From positions 1-61,642 of the forward strand of contig NZ_CANMZW010000036.1 in assembly GCF_947502445.1 (NCBI RefSeq): DNA of 61,642 nt, written 5' to 3'. The number at the start of each line of letters is the position of its first letter. Position 1 is the first letter of the stretch. Both the position numbers and the translations under genes were made by a program. Shown here one piece after another: positions 1-8,193 of this stretch. Below the pieces are notes generated by a model, which was given only the letters and a program-made list of their open reading frames with translations, was not told the DNA's origin and ran no database searches. This DNA comes from an uncultured Brevibacillus sp. GTDB lineage: Bacteria > Bacillota > Bacilli > Brevibacillales > Brevibacillaceae.

Positions 1-20
1 CCCCTCCGGTCAACAGTAAT

Positions 21-50
21 GAGTCCATGATATCATGAACTCTTTTTTTT
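21..50 (+). terminator. Intrinsic terminator of a gene left of the window
   Basis: An inverted repeat (GAGT-C-CATG, loop ATAT, CATG-A-ACTC) is followed directly by eight T residues. It would end a plus-strand transcript entering from the left. The flanking CCCCTC (1-6) and GAGGGG (about 63-68) could extend the structure. Confidence 0.55.
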
Positions 51-115
51 ACTGTCTACCATGAGGGGATAATACCAATTTACCGCTTCTTTTTTGTTTT
101 CATATAAGTGGAGCG

Positions 116-583
116 CTAGTCTTGCAGTCCAACGTTTTCAGGCAACCAAACGTATGGATTTTCTCCACGATCGCGCATAGGGTTGTACTTTACAGGAGTG
201 AAGCCCATATTCAACCAAAATTGGTCAGCGCGGCAGCGCGAGTTTGTCTTGATCGGTGCACCAAAGCTTTTCGCGTGGTTAACCAGAGCTGTTCCGTAAT
301 CTTTCTTACGGTAGTCAGGCAGGACTTCAAGCTTCCATAGCTCATAATAATCCTGTGTAGGCTGGAAATAACGATCGTATTTCCCGTCGATTTTGTAGAG
401 GCTCATACGTGCTACCAAAAGATCGTTGTCATAAATACCATAAAAAGGAGATTCCGAATCGTTTTCCACGATGTTCGCCTCCAGGTCTTCCTTCATCGAA
501 AGCTCCTCCAGGCCAAATTCGCGAAACTTCTGGAATTCCTCCAGCGTCTTGTAGTTGATTTGCAAACGTCTTACCTCAAACAT
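116..583 (-). CDS. ylbP: GNAT-family N-acetyltransferase, YlbP-like
   Basis: A 155-residue protein that I recognise as close to B. subtilis YlbP. Shared stretches include INYKTLEEF near residue 10, NDSESPFYGIY around 42-52 and ARMSLYK around 58-64. The segment KLEVLPDYRKKDYGTALVNHA (about 84-104) is the acetyl-CoA-binding motif region of GNAT enzymes. The start ATG at 583 follows an AGAGGAGTGG ribosome binding site. In B. subtilis ylbP lies just upstream of ylbQ (panE) and bshC, which also follow here, so order supports the name. The acetylated substrate is not known to me. Confidence 0.85.
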   Translation of the reverse strand: MFEVRRLQINYKTLEEFQKFREFGLEELSMKEDLEANIVENDSESPFYGIYDNDLLVARMSLYKIDGKYDRYFQPTQDYYELWKLEVLPDYRKKDYGTALVNHAKSFGAPIKTNSRCRADQFWLNMGFTPVKYNPMRDRGENPYVWLPENVGLQD

Positions 584-831
584 AGGTTAGCCACTCCTCT
601 CACAGCTCTTTAGCTGGCCACCTTTTGGCCACTCGTACCTATTATACACCATAATGATACAATCCGTAGAGTTTTTATTAAATCGGATATTCAAAAGCGA
701 TAGGAATGCGGTTATCAGGAAATGTTTTTGTTTTCATGGGAAAATTTTAAAATTTCATCCTAGAACTCTTTTCAATCTCATGGCACAATAGGAAGTAGCA
801 AAAAATACATGCCGCAAACTGGTCATCAATT

Positions 832-845
832 TGAAAACGCTTTCG
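832..845 (+). promoter_or_regulatory. Probable CcpA cre site before the leucine catabolism operon
   Basis: TGAAAACGCTTTCG matches the catabolite-responsive element consensus (TGWAANCGNTNWCA) except at the last base. It ends 38 bases before the first gene of the operon. This placement, close to or just after the promoter, fits glucose repression through CcpA/HPr. No convincing sigma-A -35/-10 pair was identified in 584-830. The rest of that gap holds only AT-rich sequence, including a 14-base palindrome of A and T near 742. Confidence 0.6.
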
Positions 846-882
846 AATGTGTTCCAGGTTTGTGAAAGAGGGGAGCGTTGCC

Positions 883-2220
883 ATGCGTAAGGTACTAATT
901 GCAAACCGCGGTGAGATTGCCAGACGAATTATTCGCACTTGCAAGATGAAGGGAGTCGCTACAGTAGCAGTATACTCTGATGCTGACAAGGACTTGCCGT
1001 ACGTGAGAGAAGCGGATGAAGCTGTGCATATCGGTCCACCTCCTGTCCCACACAGCTATTTGAATGTGGAGGCAATTATTGCAGCAGCGAAGAGTACAAA
1101 TGCTGATGCAATTCATCCTGGGTACGGTCTTTTATCCGAAAATGAAGCTTTTGCCCGGCGCGTTGGCGAAGAGGGCATCGTATTCATAGGACCCGCACCA
1201 AAAGTAATCGGTCAGATGGGCGACAAGCTGACAGCCCGTCATATTATGCAGGCAGCGGGCGTACCTGTAGTGCCAGGGTGCGAAGCGCCGGTCGAAACAC
1301 CGGACGAAGCAGCAGAAATGGCAGCGACGATTGGATATCCGGTCATGCTAAAGGCAAGTGCTGGGGGCGGCGGAATCGGCATGCAGATTTGTCGCGACGA
1401 GCAGGAAGTGCGTCAGGCCTATCAATCAGCCAAAGGTCGTGCAAAAGCATACTTTGGTAATGACGCCATGTATGTGGAAAAATATGTGGAGCGTCCCCAT
1501 CATATCGAAGTGCAGATCGCTGCGGATGAGCACGGAGAAGTCATCCATCTGTTGGAGCGCGAGTGCTCGATACAGCGCCGTCATCAAAAAGTGCTGGAAG
1601 AGAGCCCATCGCCGTTTCTTGATCAGGCAACACGCGAAGAGCTTTGCCAGGCAGCTGTGCTGGCAGCCAAGGCAGTTGGCTATACGGGTGTAGGTACAGT
1701 CGAGTTCATCGTTGATAAAAACAAAAACTTTTACTTTTTGGAAATGAATACGCGTCTTCAGGTAGAGCATCCGGTGACAGAGGAAATGACAGGGCTAGAT
1801 CTGGTAGCGATGCAGCTTGAGATTGCAAAAGGAAACCCGCTGGGAGTCGCTCAGGAAGATGTAAAAGCATTGCGACACGCAATTGAGCTGCGCGTCTATG
1901 CGGAGGATCCCTCAACCTTTTTACCTTCTCCAGGTACGATTGCCCTCTACCAACCTCCGGTACAAGAGTTCGTTCGAATTGATGACGGGGTAGAAGCAGG
2001 TACACAAGTGACACCTTTTTACGATCCGATGATTGCCAAAGTGATCGTTTCCGGTGCGACTAGAGAAGAGGCCGTGCAGCGAGCAAAAGAAGCGATTGAA
2101 AAATTTCTGATTACTGGAATTAAAACGAACATTCCGTTTTTGCAAGAGGTGTTGGCGGACGAACGTTTCCGTGCAGGCGAATACACCACCTGGTTTGTGC
2201 AAGAGCGTGTTTCAAAATAA
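883..2220 (+). CDS. yngH: Acyl-CoA carboxylase, biotin carboxylase subunit (YngH-type)
   Basis: A 445-residue biotin carboxylase. It uses ATP and bicarbonate to carboxylate biotin on the small carrier protein encoded next. Visible landmarks are KVLIANRGEIARRI at the N-terminus, the ATP-grasp glycine loop KASAGGGGIGM near residues 157-167, and EMNTRLQVEHPVTE near 287-300. The start is ATG 883, with GAGGGGAG ahead; an upstream in-frame start at 847 lacks a site. It stands first in an operon with BCCP, HMG-CoA lyase, hydratase and carboxyltransferase genes, so the substrate is most likely methylcrotonyl-CoA rather than acetyl-CoA. The assignment to YngH instead of AccC rests on that context. Confidence 0.88.
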   Translation: MRKVLIANRGEIARRIIRTCKMKGVATVAVYSDADKDLPYVREADEAVHIGPPPVPHSYLNVEAIIAAAKSTNADAIHPGYGLLSENEAFARRVGEEGIVFIGPAPKVIGQMGDKLTARHIMQAAGVPVVPGCEAPVETPDEAAEMAATIGYPVMLKASAGGGGIGMQICRDEQEVRQAYQSAKGRAKAYFGNDAMYVEKYVERPHHIEVQIAADEHGEVIHLLERECSIQRRHQKVLEESPSPFLDQATREELCQAAVLAAKAVGYTGVGTVEFIVDKNKNFYFLEMNTRLQVEHPVTEEMTGLDLVAMQLEIAKGNPLGVAQEDVKALRHAIELRVYAEDPSTFLPSPGTIALYQPPVQEFVRIDDGVEAGTQVTPFYDPMIAKVIVSGATREEAVQRAKEAIEKFLITGIKTNIPFLQEVLADERFRAGEYTTWFVQERVSK

Positions 2221-2258
2221 ACGCAGACGAAAAACAAATGAAGAGGAGTGGACATTTT

Positions 2259-2471
2259 ATGAAACAAGTAGCAGCTACAATGGCAGGAACGGTAATTCAA
2301 GTGCTTGTACAAGCAGGAGACCAAGTAAACGACGGGCAGGATGTGATCGTTTTGGAATCCATGAAGATGGAAGTACCCGTGCAAGCACAAGCAGCAGGCA
2401 AGGTTGTTGAGGTAAAAGTGAACATTGGGGACTTTGTTAATGATGGGGATATCATCGTAGAACTGGAATAG
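2259..2471 (+). CDS. yngHB: Biotin carboxyl carrier protein (YngHB-type)
   Basis: A 70-residue single-domain biotinyl/lipoyl carrier. The biotin attachment motif ESMKME is present, with the modified lysine at residue 36 and flanking hydrophobic hairpin repeats (VQAGDQVNDGQDVIVLE and VNIGDFVNDGDIIVELE). It shuttles carboxybiotin between the biotin carboxylase before it and the carboxyltransferase at the end of the operon. An AGAGGAG site precedes ATG 2259; the in-frame ATG at 2238 has no site. Length and position match B. subtilis YngHB, which is encoded apart from the carboxylase domain. Confidence 0.88.
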   Translation: MKQVAATMAGTVIQVLVQAGDQVNDGQDVIVLESMKMEVPVQAQAAGKVVEVKVNIGDFVNDGDIIVELE

Positions 2472-2521
2472 TATTAGAATGATTACAAACTGAGCGCCCG
2501 CTAGGAAAGGAGGAGAAGTAT

Positions 2522-3421
2522 ATGGACAAGGTGCAAATCGTAGAAGTAGGGCCGCGGGACGGCCTGCAAAATGAAAAAGAGATCGTACCTGTAGCATCCA
2601 AAATGAAGCTGATTGATAAACTTGTCGCAGCAGGTTTGAAACGCGTGGAGGCGAGCTCTTTTGTGAATCCGAAATGGATTCCGCAGTTAGCAGATGCCGA
2701 GGAGGTCCTGCGGGGGATCGCGCGCCCAAAGGATGTGACGTTTAGTGCTCTCGTCCCCAATCTTCGCGGATTGGAGCGTGCGGCAGCCTGCGGAATAACG
2801 GAAGTGGCTTTGTTCATGTCCGCCTCCGAATCACACAACCAAAAAAACATCAACAAAAGCATAGAAGAAACATTTCCAGTATTGCAGGAGGTGGCCCGCG
2901 AAGCGCAGGCTCTCGGTCTTCGCGTGCGGGGTTATGTTTCAACGGTGTTTGGCTGTCCTTATGAAGGGAGCGTTCCACTCGACAACAGTCGGCGTGTGAC
3001 GAATGAGCTTCTTGAGATGGGCGTGCTTGAAGTCTCGCTTGGGGATACGATCGGTGTAGCAACGCCCAAACAGGTTCACGAAACTATCGGAGCGCTTGTG
3101 AAGGATGTTACGAGCGAGCGCTTAGCCGGTCACTTCCACGATACGAGGGGAACGGGTTTGGCGAATGTTGTAGCTGCTCTTAGCGAAGGGCTGCGTACCT
3201 TTGATAGCTCGATTGGCGGCCTTGGAGGGTGTCCGTATGCACCAGGAGCAGCGGGAAATATTGCCACCGAGGATTTAGTTTACATGCTGCATGGGATGGA
3301 TTATGAAACGGGTGTGGACCTTGAACGCTTGACAGAGGCTGGCGCGTTTATCCAGCAGGAATTAGGCCGTGAGCTAACCTCCAAAGTTTTGAAGGCATCT
3401 CTTTCATGCAAGTCTGTGTAA
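2522..3421 (+). CDS. yngG: Hydroxymethylglutaryl-CoA lyase
   Basis: This 299-residue TIM-barrel enzyme of the DRE-TIM family cleaves HMG-CoA to acetyl-CoA and acetoacetate, the last step of leucine breakdown. The signature EVGPRDGLQNEK lies at residues 6-17. The glycine-rich loop GGLGGCPYAPGAAGN carries the catalytic cysteine at residue 237. HFHDTRG (about 203-209) contributes metal-binding histidines. A strong GGAGGAG site precedes ATG 2522. The next gene encodes the hydratase that makes its substrate. Confidence 0.92.
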   Translation: MDKVQIVEVGPRDGLQNEKEIVPVASKMKLIDKLVAAGLKRVEASSFVNPKWIPQLADAEEVLRGIARPKDVTFSALVPNLRGLERAAACGITEVALFMSASESHNQKNINKSIEETFPVLQEVAREAQALGLRVRGYVSTVFGCPYEGSVPLDNSRRVTNELLEMGVLEVSLGDTIGVATPKQVHETIGALVKDVTSERLAGHFHDTRGTGLANVVAALSEGLRTFDSSIGGLGGCPYAPGAAGNIATEDLVYMLHGMDYETGVDLERLTEAGAFIQQELGRELTSKVLKASLSCKSV

Positions 3422-3449
3422 TAGCGAATATATCCTGGAGGGAAGCGGC

Positions 3450-4223
3450 ATGACAGTTTCTTTGCATAAAGAAGGCTTGATTGGCGTACTTACGCTTGAT
3501 CGGCCTGATGTGTTCAACTGCCTCAACCTGGAGACGCTGATCACTTTGCGACGCTTGATCAGTGAGATCGCTCTGGACAATGAGATCCGGGTGGTCATCG
3601 TGACGGGAGCAGGCGACAAAGCGTTTTGTTCTGGGGCAGATCTGAAGGAACGTCGGACGATGCCTCAGGAGCAGGTTCAGCAATACATCAAAACCATTCG
3701 AGATACGTTTAGCGAGCTGGAAAAATTGCCGAAGCCCATCATAGCAGCGATCAATGGGTTGGCTCTGGGCGGTGGTACCGAGCTGGCACTCGCTTGCGAC
3801 ATACGTGTGATGAGCGAGACAGCTCAGATGGGGCTGACGGAAACTTCCTTGGGGATCATCCCTGGTGCAGGAGGGACGCAGAGGCTCCCTCGTCTTGTTG
3901 GAAAAGGGATCGCCAAGGAGCTGATCTTTACAGCCAGGCGTGTGAAGCCTGGTGAAGCTTTGGCCATCGGTTTGGTCAATCGGGTCGTTTCCCCAGATGT
4001 GCTGATGGAGACAGCGCTTCAGATGGCGCATGACATTTCTGCTCATGCACCGCTGGCTCTCGCTCAGGCAAAGTTTGCGATTGATTGCGGAATGGAAGTT
4101 GATTTGGCATCTGGTCTGCAGGTGGAGAGCAACGCCTATCAGTTGCTCGTACCAACGAAGGATCGCCTGGAAGGCTTGCAAGCATTTCAAGAAAAAAGAA
4201 AGCCGGTATATCGCGGAGAGTAA
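3450..4223 (+). CDS. yngF: Enoyl-CoA hydratase, probable methylglutaconyl-CoA hydratase
   Basis: A 257-residue crotonase-family protein. Landmarks are the oxyanion-hole segment DKAFCSGADLKER (about 56-68), INGLALGGGTELALACDIRV (about 98-117) with its glycine pair, and a glutamate-containing loop TETSLGIIPGAGGTQRLPR (about 131-149). Crotonases catalyse many reactions. The hydration of 3-methylglutaconyl-CoA to HMG-CoA is inferred from its place between HMG-CoA lyase and the acyl-CoA carboxyltransferase, as for YngF. An AGGGAAG-like site precedes ATG 3450. Confidence 0.85.
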   Translation: MTVSLHKEGLIGVLTLDRPDVFNCLNLETLITLRRLISEIALDNEIRVVIVTGAGDKAFCSGADLKERRTMPQEQVQQYIKTIRDTFSELEKLPKPIIAAINGLALGGGTELALACDIRVMSETAQMGLTETSLGIIPGAGGTQRLPRLVGKGIAKELIFTARRVKPGEALAIGLVNRVVSPDVLMETALQMAHDISAHAPLALAQAKFAIDCGMEVDLASGLQVESNAYQLLVPTKDRLEGLQAFQEKRKPVYRGE

Positions 4224-4237
4224 AGGGGAGGTCGCCG

Positions 4238-5776
4238 ATGAATAAGCAGCTGGAAGAGACACTACGAGAGAAAATCGCCAAGGTCGAACAGGGGGGCGAA
4301 GCCAAATATCACGAAAAGCTGAAAGAGCAAAACAAGCTTTTTGTGCGTGATCGACTGAAAATGCTGTTTGATGACGAGTTCATGGTTGAGGATGGTCTAT
4401 TTGCAAATGTCATGGCGGGCGATTTACCCGCCGATGGCGTAGTGACAGCGATTGGGAAAGTCAACGGCCAAACCGTTTGTGTAATGGCAAATGACTCGAC
4501 TGTAAAAGCAGGCTCTTGGGGATCACGAACGGTTGAAAAAATCATCCGGATTCAGGAAACCGCTGAAAAAATGCGAGTACCGCTCATTTATTTGGTTGAC
4601 TCCGCAGGAGCGCGTATTACGGATCAGCTAGAAATGTTCCCCGGACGCAGAGGGGCAGGACGCATCTTCTACAATCAGGTGAAGCTCTCAGGGAAAATTC
4701 CACAGGTGTGTATCTTGTTTGGCCCATCTGCTGCAGGCGGAGCGTACATCCCTGCTTTTTGTGACATCGTGATCATGGTCGAGAAAAACGCCAGCATGTA
4801 CCTGGGATCGCCTCGTATGGCGGAAATGGTCATCGGTGAAAAAGTGACTTTGGAGGAGCTGGGCGGCGCCCGGATGCATTGTTCCGTCAGTGGATGCGGT
4901 GACGTACTTGCTGCAAACGAAGAAGAAGCCATTCAATCTGCACGCACCTACCTCAGCTACTTCCCGGCGAACTATACAAGCGAGCCGCCAAATGCCTCTG
5001 CAAAGGCTCCGAGTGAGGCTGCCAAGGAAATTACAAGTATTGTACCGGAGAATCAGAACGCTGCTTTTAACATGCACGATTTGATAACTGCTTTGGTCGA
5101 TGCCGACTCCTTTTTTGAAATCAAAAAGCTGTTTGCCCAAGAGCTGGTTACTGGGCTGGCACGCCTGGACGGCAAACCGGTTGGGATCATCGCGAATCAA
5201 CCACGGGTAAAAGGTGGAGTTCTGTTCGTCGATTCCGCAGACAAGGCTGCTCGCTTCATTACACTGTGCGATGCGTTTCAAATACCGCTGCTGTTCCTCG
5301 CTGACGTGCCTGGCTTCATGATCGGTACAGCCGTAGAGCGTGCGGGAATAATTCGTCACGGTGCCAAGATGATCTCGGCTATGGCAGAAGCGACAGTGCC
5401 AAAGATTTCAGTCATCGTGCGCAAGGCATACGGGGCAGGTCTGTATGCAATGGCGAGCTCGGCATTTGAACCGGACGCATGCCTCGCCCTTCCGAATGCG
5501 CAAATCGCGGTAATGGGACCCGAGGCAGCGATCAATGCCGTCTACAGCAATAAAATCCAAGCGATCGAAGACCCGCAGGAGCGCCAGGCCTTCATTGCTG
5601 AGAAGCGCAAGGAGTACCAGGAAGACATCGATCTGTATTTGCTCGCCTCCAACCTGATTGTAGATGGGATTGTGCCTCCGAGTGATCTGCGCCAGGAGCT
5701 GATTGGCCGCTTCGAGGTATATAAGGGCAAACGTCAGGTTTTCTCGGATCGAAAGCATCCCGTTTATCCAGTTTAA
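4238..5776 (+). CDS. yngE: Acyl-CoA carboxylase carboxyltransferase subunit (YngE-type)
   Basis: A 512-residue carboxyltransferase with the two crotonase-like halves of the propionyl/methylcrotonyl-CoA carboxylase beta subunit. Recognisable stretches are LVDSAGARITDQLEMFPGR (about 118-136), GPSAAGGAYIPAFCD (about 162-176) and ADVPGFMIGTAVE (about 353-365). It transfers CO2 from carboxybiotin to the acyl-CoA. With the two small subunits at the start of the operon it should form a complete carboxylase. GGGGAGG precedes ATG 4238. The gene is last before a strong terminator. Confidence 0.9.
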   Translation: MNKQLEETLREKIAKVEQGGEAKYHEKLKEQNKLFVRDRLKMLFDDEFMVEDGLFANVMAGDLPADGVVTAIGKVNGQTVCVMANDSTVKAGSWGSRTVEKIIRIQETAEKMRVPLIYLVDSAGARITDQLEMFPGRRGAGRIFYNQVKLSGKIPQVCILFGPSAAGGAYIPAFCDIVIMVEKNASMYLGSPRMAEMVIGEKVTLEELGGARMHCSVSGCGDVLAANEEEAIQSARTYLSYFPANYTSEPPNASAKAPSEAAKEITSIVPENQNAAFNMHDLITALVDADSFFEIKKLFAQELVTGLARLDGKPVGIIANQPRVKGGVLFVDSADKAARFITLCDAFQIPLLFLADVPGFMIGTAVERAGIIRHGAKMISAMAEATVPKISVIVRKAYGAGLYAMASSAFEPDACLALPNAQIAVMGPEAAINAVYSNKIQAIEDPQERQAFIAEKRKEYQEDIDLYLLASNLIVDGIVPPSDLRQELIGRFEVYKGKRQVFSDRKHPVYPV

Positions 5777-5786
5777 ATGATAGCGC

Positions 5787-5820
5787 AGACTGTCACGAAT
5801 CAGGTGGCAGTCTCTTTTTC
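5787..5820 (+). terminator. Intrinsic terminator of the leucine catabolism operon
   Basis: AGACTGTCAC (5787-5796) pairs with GTGGCAGTCT (5804-5813), with one G-U pair and a seven-base loop. A CTTTTTCTC tail follows. It sits eleven bases after the yngE stop. Confidence 0.85.
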
Positions 5821-5942
5821 TCTTCATAGAGCAAAAAATGAGTAATTTTTCGATAATTTTGATCTTTTTTGTTTCAATCAATTGAAGAATCTCCTAAACT
5901 CTGTTATTCTAAAAATAAGTAATGATTAATGTAGGTGAACAA

Positions 5943-6908
5943 ATGCAGTCACAGGCTAAGGTACTTCATACTGTTGTGGTTGGCGGTGGCTCAGTAGGGT
6001 TGCTGTATGCGGCAAGGCTGGCACTCGCTGGTCAAACTGTTACAGTGGTCACACGTAGTTCACTCCAGGCAAATCACCTGACACAAAGCGGGATTAGCTA
6101 CACGCACCTAGATGGGGGAAAAACGGTCGTTCCCGTCCGAGCTTGTTCTATTGAGCAGGGGCTGCCTGAAGGGGACCTGTATTTGTTAACCGTTAAGCAG
6201 ACAGATTTACCCGCATTATTGCCAGCGCTTCGTCTTATACACAGCACGGCACGAGTCATCGCGCTGCAAAACGGTATGGGCCATCATGAGCTTTTACATG
6301 GAATACTATCCGAGGGACGCAGCTTCTTTGCCATCAATACAGAAGGGGCAAGACGCTTGTCAGGAACGGAAGTGGTGCATACAGGGAGTGGCATTCTACG
6401 TGTCGGAACATGGGAGAGCGTGAGGGACAGTGATCCTGTCATTCGTTCTTTTGTGGAATGGGCGATGTCTATTGGCATATATGCTGTACTCGAAAAATCG
6501 ATCAAGCCATATGCGTGGCGTAAGCTGATGGCCAATGCCCTGATCAATCCGTTAACCGCGCTTTTTGAAATCCCAAACGGCGCACTTCTAGAGAATCCGC
6601 ATACAGAAAAGCTGATGCATGAGCTTTTTCAAGAAGCTCGTGCTGTGGCAGAATATGCCGGACAAAAAATAGAGGAGGCGGACTGGCAGGAAATTGTCAC
6701 CATATGCCGAAATACTTCCCGAAATCTTTCCTCCATGCTGCAGGATGTGAAGCGACACAGGCAAACAGAAGTGGAGTCAATCAACGGCTACATCGTGAGA
6801 CAAGGTAAGGCTGCCGGGATTCCAACTCCATTACATGAAACTCTGCTTCGGGTGATCACCCTGAAGTCAGCTATGGGAATGGGGAAGGGGGGAGGCGACA
6901 GTAAATGA
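5943..6908 (+). CDS. panE: 2-dehydropantoate 2-reductase
   Basis: A 321-residue NADPH-dependent ketopantoate reductase of pantothenate synthesis. The N-terminal dinucleotide-binding loop is VVGGGSVGLLYAARLA (about 12-27). The C-terminal helical domain has the conserved lysine segment KPYAWRKLMANALINPLTAL (about 184-203), which carries catalytic Lys and Asn residues. ATG 5943 is chosen because AGGTG lies five bases ahead; the longer start at 5922 has none. The gene is the ylbQ equivalent and overlaps the next gene by four bases. Confidence 0.88.
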   Translation: MQSQAKVLHTVVVGGGSVGLLYAARLALAGQTVTVVTRSSLQANHLTQSGISYTHLDGGKTVVPVRACSIEQGLPEGDLYLLTVKQTDLPALLPALRLIHSTARVIALQNGMGHHELLHGILSEGRSFFAINTEGARRLSGTEVVHTGSGILRVGTWESVRDSDPVIRSFVEWAMSIGIYAVLEKSIKPYAWRKLMANALINPLTALFEIPNGALLENPHTEKLMHELFQEARAVAEYAGQKIEEADWQEIVTICRNTSRNLSSMLQDVKRHRQTEVESINGYIVRQGKAAGIPTPLHETLLRVITLKSAMGMGKGGGDSK

Positions 6909-7303
6909 CCGTGCTGGCTAATATCTGGGCCTATTTATGGGGTACGTTAACGGTTGTGCCATTTCTTGGATTTCCTCTCATCTATCTGATTCTATATGGA
7001 TGGAAGAGGGACAAGCGACTGGCTGGCCGTTGGGCGATAAATATCACGAATTTTTTGGTGATTCGTTCAGCCGTTTCCGCGTATGGACTCATCTGGCCAG
7101 AGGCTTTGTCCGCCTGGTGGTGGGTGACCAGTTTCTTCCTAGTGACCATCGTGTTGTTAGGGTGGATTCAGGTGAAGTGGAAAGGGAAGCTCTCCCTGCG
7201 AAAGGTTGGATTTTCCGCATGGCGTTTGTCGTTTCTCATGTTTGGACTTGTATATATAGTGCTGTTTACGACCGGAATCATCAAAACGATGGGTGTCGTG
7301 TAA
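6905..7303 (+). CDS. DUF3397 membrane protein
   Basis: A 132-residue protein with about four hydrophobic segments: near 6-28 (VPFLGFPLIYLILYG), 45-60, 70-90 (WWWVTSFFLVTIVLLG) and 105-128. It matches my memory of the DUF3397 family, found beside panE and bshC in Bacilli. No function is known to me. ATGA overlap with panE suggests translational coupling. Another frame over the same DNA is a shadow. Confidence 0.75.
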   Translation: MTVLANIWAYLWGTLTVVPFLGFPLIYLILYGWKRDKRLAGRWAINITNFLVIRSAVSAYGLIWPEALSAWWWVTSFFLVTIVLLGWIQVKWKGKLSLRKVGFSAWRLSFLMFGLVYIVLFTTGIIKTMGVV

Positions 7304-7356
7304 CGCACTGGAAATACATATCGTATTTATTCCGATAAGAAAGAAGGTTGGAACTT

Positions 7357-7914
7357 ATGCGACTTCCCATCGAGACCATCGGACACAAGATTCGTATGAT
7401 TCGGAAAGAGCGTGGCTTTACACTGGAGATTATGGCTGGCAAAACCGGTCTAAGCAAAGGGTTGCTCAGTCAAGTGGAGAGAGGAATATCACAGCCCTCA
7501 CTAGACTCCTTGTGGAAAATCACCAAAGCTCTCGAGTCACCCATCATTCATTTTTTTGAAGATATTGACCAGAAACAGGTTCATGTGACTCGCTTGCAAA
7601 AACGTAGACAGCTAGTTTTTCCAGAATCTACAGGTACGTATTCGTTGCTCTCGATGGGAGGCAGTGCCAAGCTGGGTATGCTTGAAGTACGTCTGGCCCC
7701 AGGGGAAATGGTAGTAGATAAGTTCGTTCAGACCGACGGTGAAGAGTGCTTTACTGTTATCAAAGGAACGGTGACTGCTCGATTTAATGATGAGGAGCAC
7801 GTCCTGGAGACAGGCGACAGCATATCGTTTGATAGCAGTAAAACACATTCGATTGAAAATTCAGGGGAAGAAGAGGTCGTTTTGATCTGGTCTGTAACCC
7901 CTCCGCAATTTTAA
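7357..7914 (+). CDS. XRE-type HTH regulator with C-terminal cupin domain
   Basis: A 185-residue regulator. Residues about 6-62 form a lambda-repressor-like helix-turn-helix (IGHKIRMIRKERG, then LSKGLLSQVERGISQPSLDSLWKI). Residues about 105-180 form a cupin barrel (APGEMVVDKFVQTDGEECFTV, with GDSISFDSSKTHSIEN). Such proteins usually sense a small molecule in the cupin and repress nearby genes. Its ligand and targets cannot be read here. AAGAAGG lies nine bases before ATG 7357, so this start is preferred over the upstream TTG at 7348. It is followed by a terminator, so it is not cotranscribed with bshC. Confidence 0.85.
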   Translation: MRLPIETIGHKIRMIRKERGFTLEIMAGKTGLSKGLLSQVERGISQPSLDSLWKITKALESPIIHFFEDIDQKQVHVTRLQKRRQLVFPESTGTYSLLSMGGSAKLGMLEVRLAPGEMVVDKFVQTDGEECFTVIKGTVTARFNDEEHVLETGDSISFDSSKTHSIENSGEEEVVLIWSVTPPQF

Positions 7915-7935
7915 AGAAAGCTTGTCCTACACTTT

Positions 7936-7968
7936 GACAACCCATAAAAGCGGGTTGTCTTGTTTTTT
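7936..7968 (+). terminator. Intrinsic terminator after the XRE-cupin gene
   Basis: GACAACCC (7936-7943) and GGGTTGTC (7952-7959) form a perfect eight-base stem. A TTGTTTTTT tail follows. Confidence 0.85.
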
Positions 7969-7982
7969 GTGGCTGTAGAGCA

Positions 7983-7991
7983 TGGTATAAT
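7983..7991 (+). promoter_or_regulatory. Extended -10 sigma-A promoter for bshC
   Basis: TGGTATAAT is a full consensus -10 with the TGn extension. No good -35 lies 16-18 bases upstream because that position falls in the T tract of the preceding terminator; extended -10 promoters can work without one. Transcription would begin near 7998 and give a leader of almost 200 bases. Confidence 0.65.
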
Positions 7992-7997
7992 TTGCAG

Positions 7998-8190
7998 TGA
8001 CCATGGCCCGCAAAAAAGTTCGATCGAGGCCTGTTCACCGAGGAGCGACCGCGTTTTAGCGGAAGATTTTACCGAAGTGATGCCGGAAGCAGACGCTGAG
8101 GCACCTTGTTATGCCTTCCGGAAAGTTTAACATGGATGCTTTCGCACGGTGGAGTGGTTAAACTTTCCTACATGTTAAGAAAGGTGAGCT
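7998..8190 (+). other. Long structured 5' leader of bshC, function unknown
   Basis: Three possible stems are visible. CCGC (8049-8052) pairs with GCGG (8059-8062). CCGGAAG (8083-8089) pairs with CTTCCGG (8115-8121). GGAAAGTTTAAC (8120-8131) pairs perfectly with GTTAAACTTTCC (8157-8168) over a 25-base loop. The last two share two bases and so may be alternatives. There is no T tract, so this is not a terminator. The ribosome binding site AAAGGTGAG begins about eleven bases after the last stem. Only very short frames (18 codons from 8003, 16 from 8080) occur, without good ribosome binding sites. Confidence 0.45.
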
Positions 8191-8193
8191 TGC

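Noticed and set aside
742..755. AT-only 14-base palindrome before yngH
   Set aside because: Low complexity; such palindromes are common by chance in AT-rich gaps.
3348..4262. 304-residue minus-strand frame over yngF
   Set aside because: Antisense to a well-supported enoyl-CoA hydratase; Cys/His/Gln-rich with no motif.
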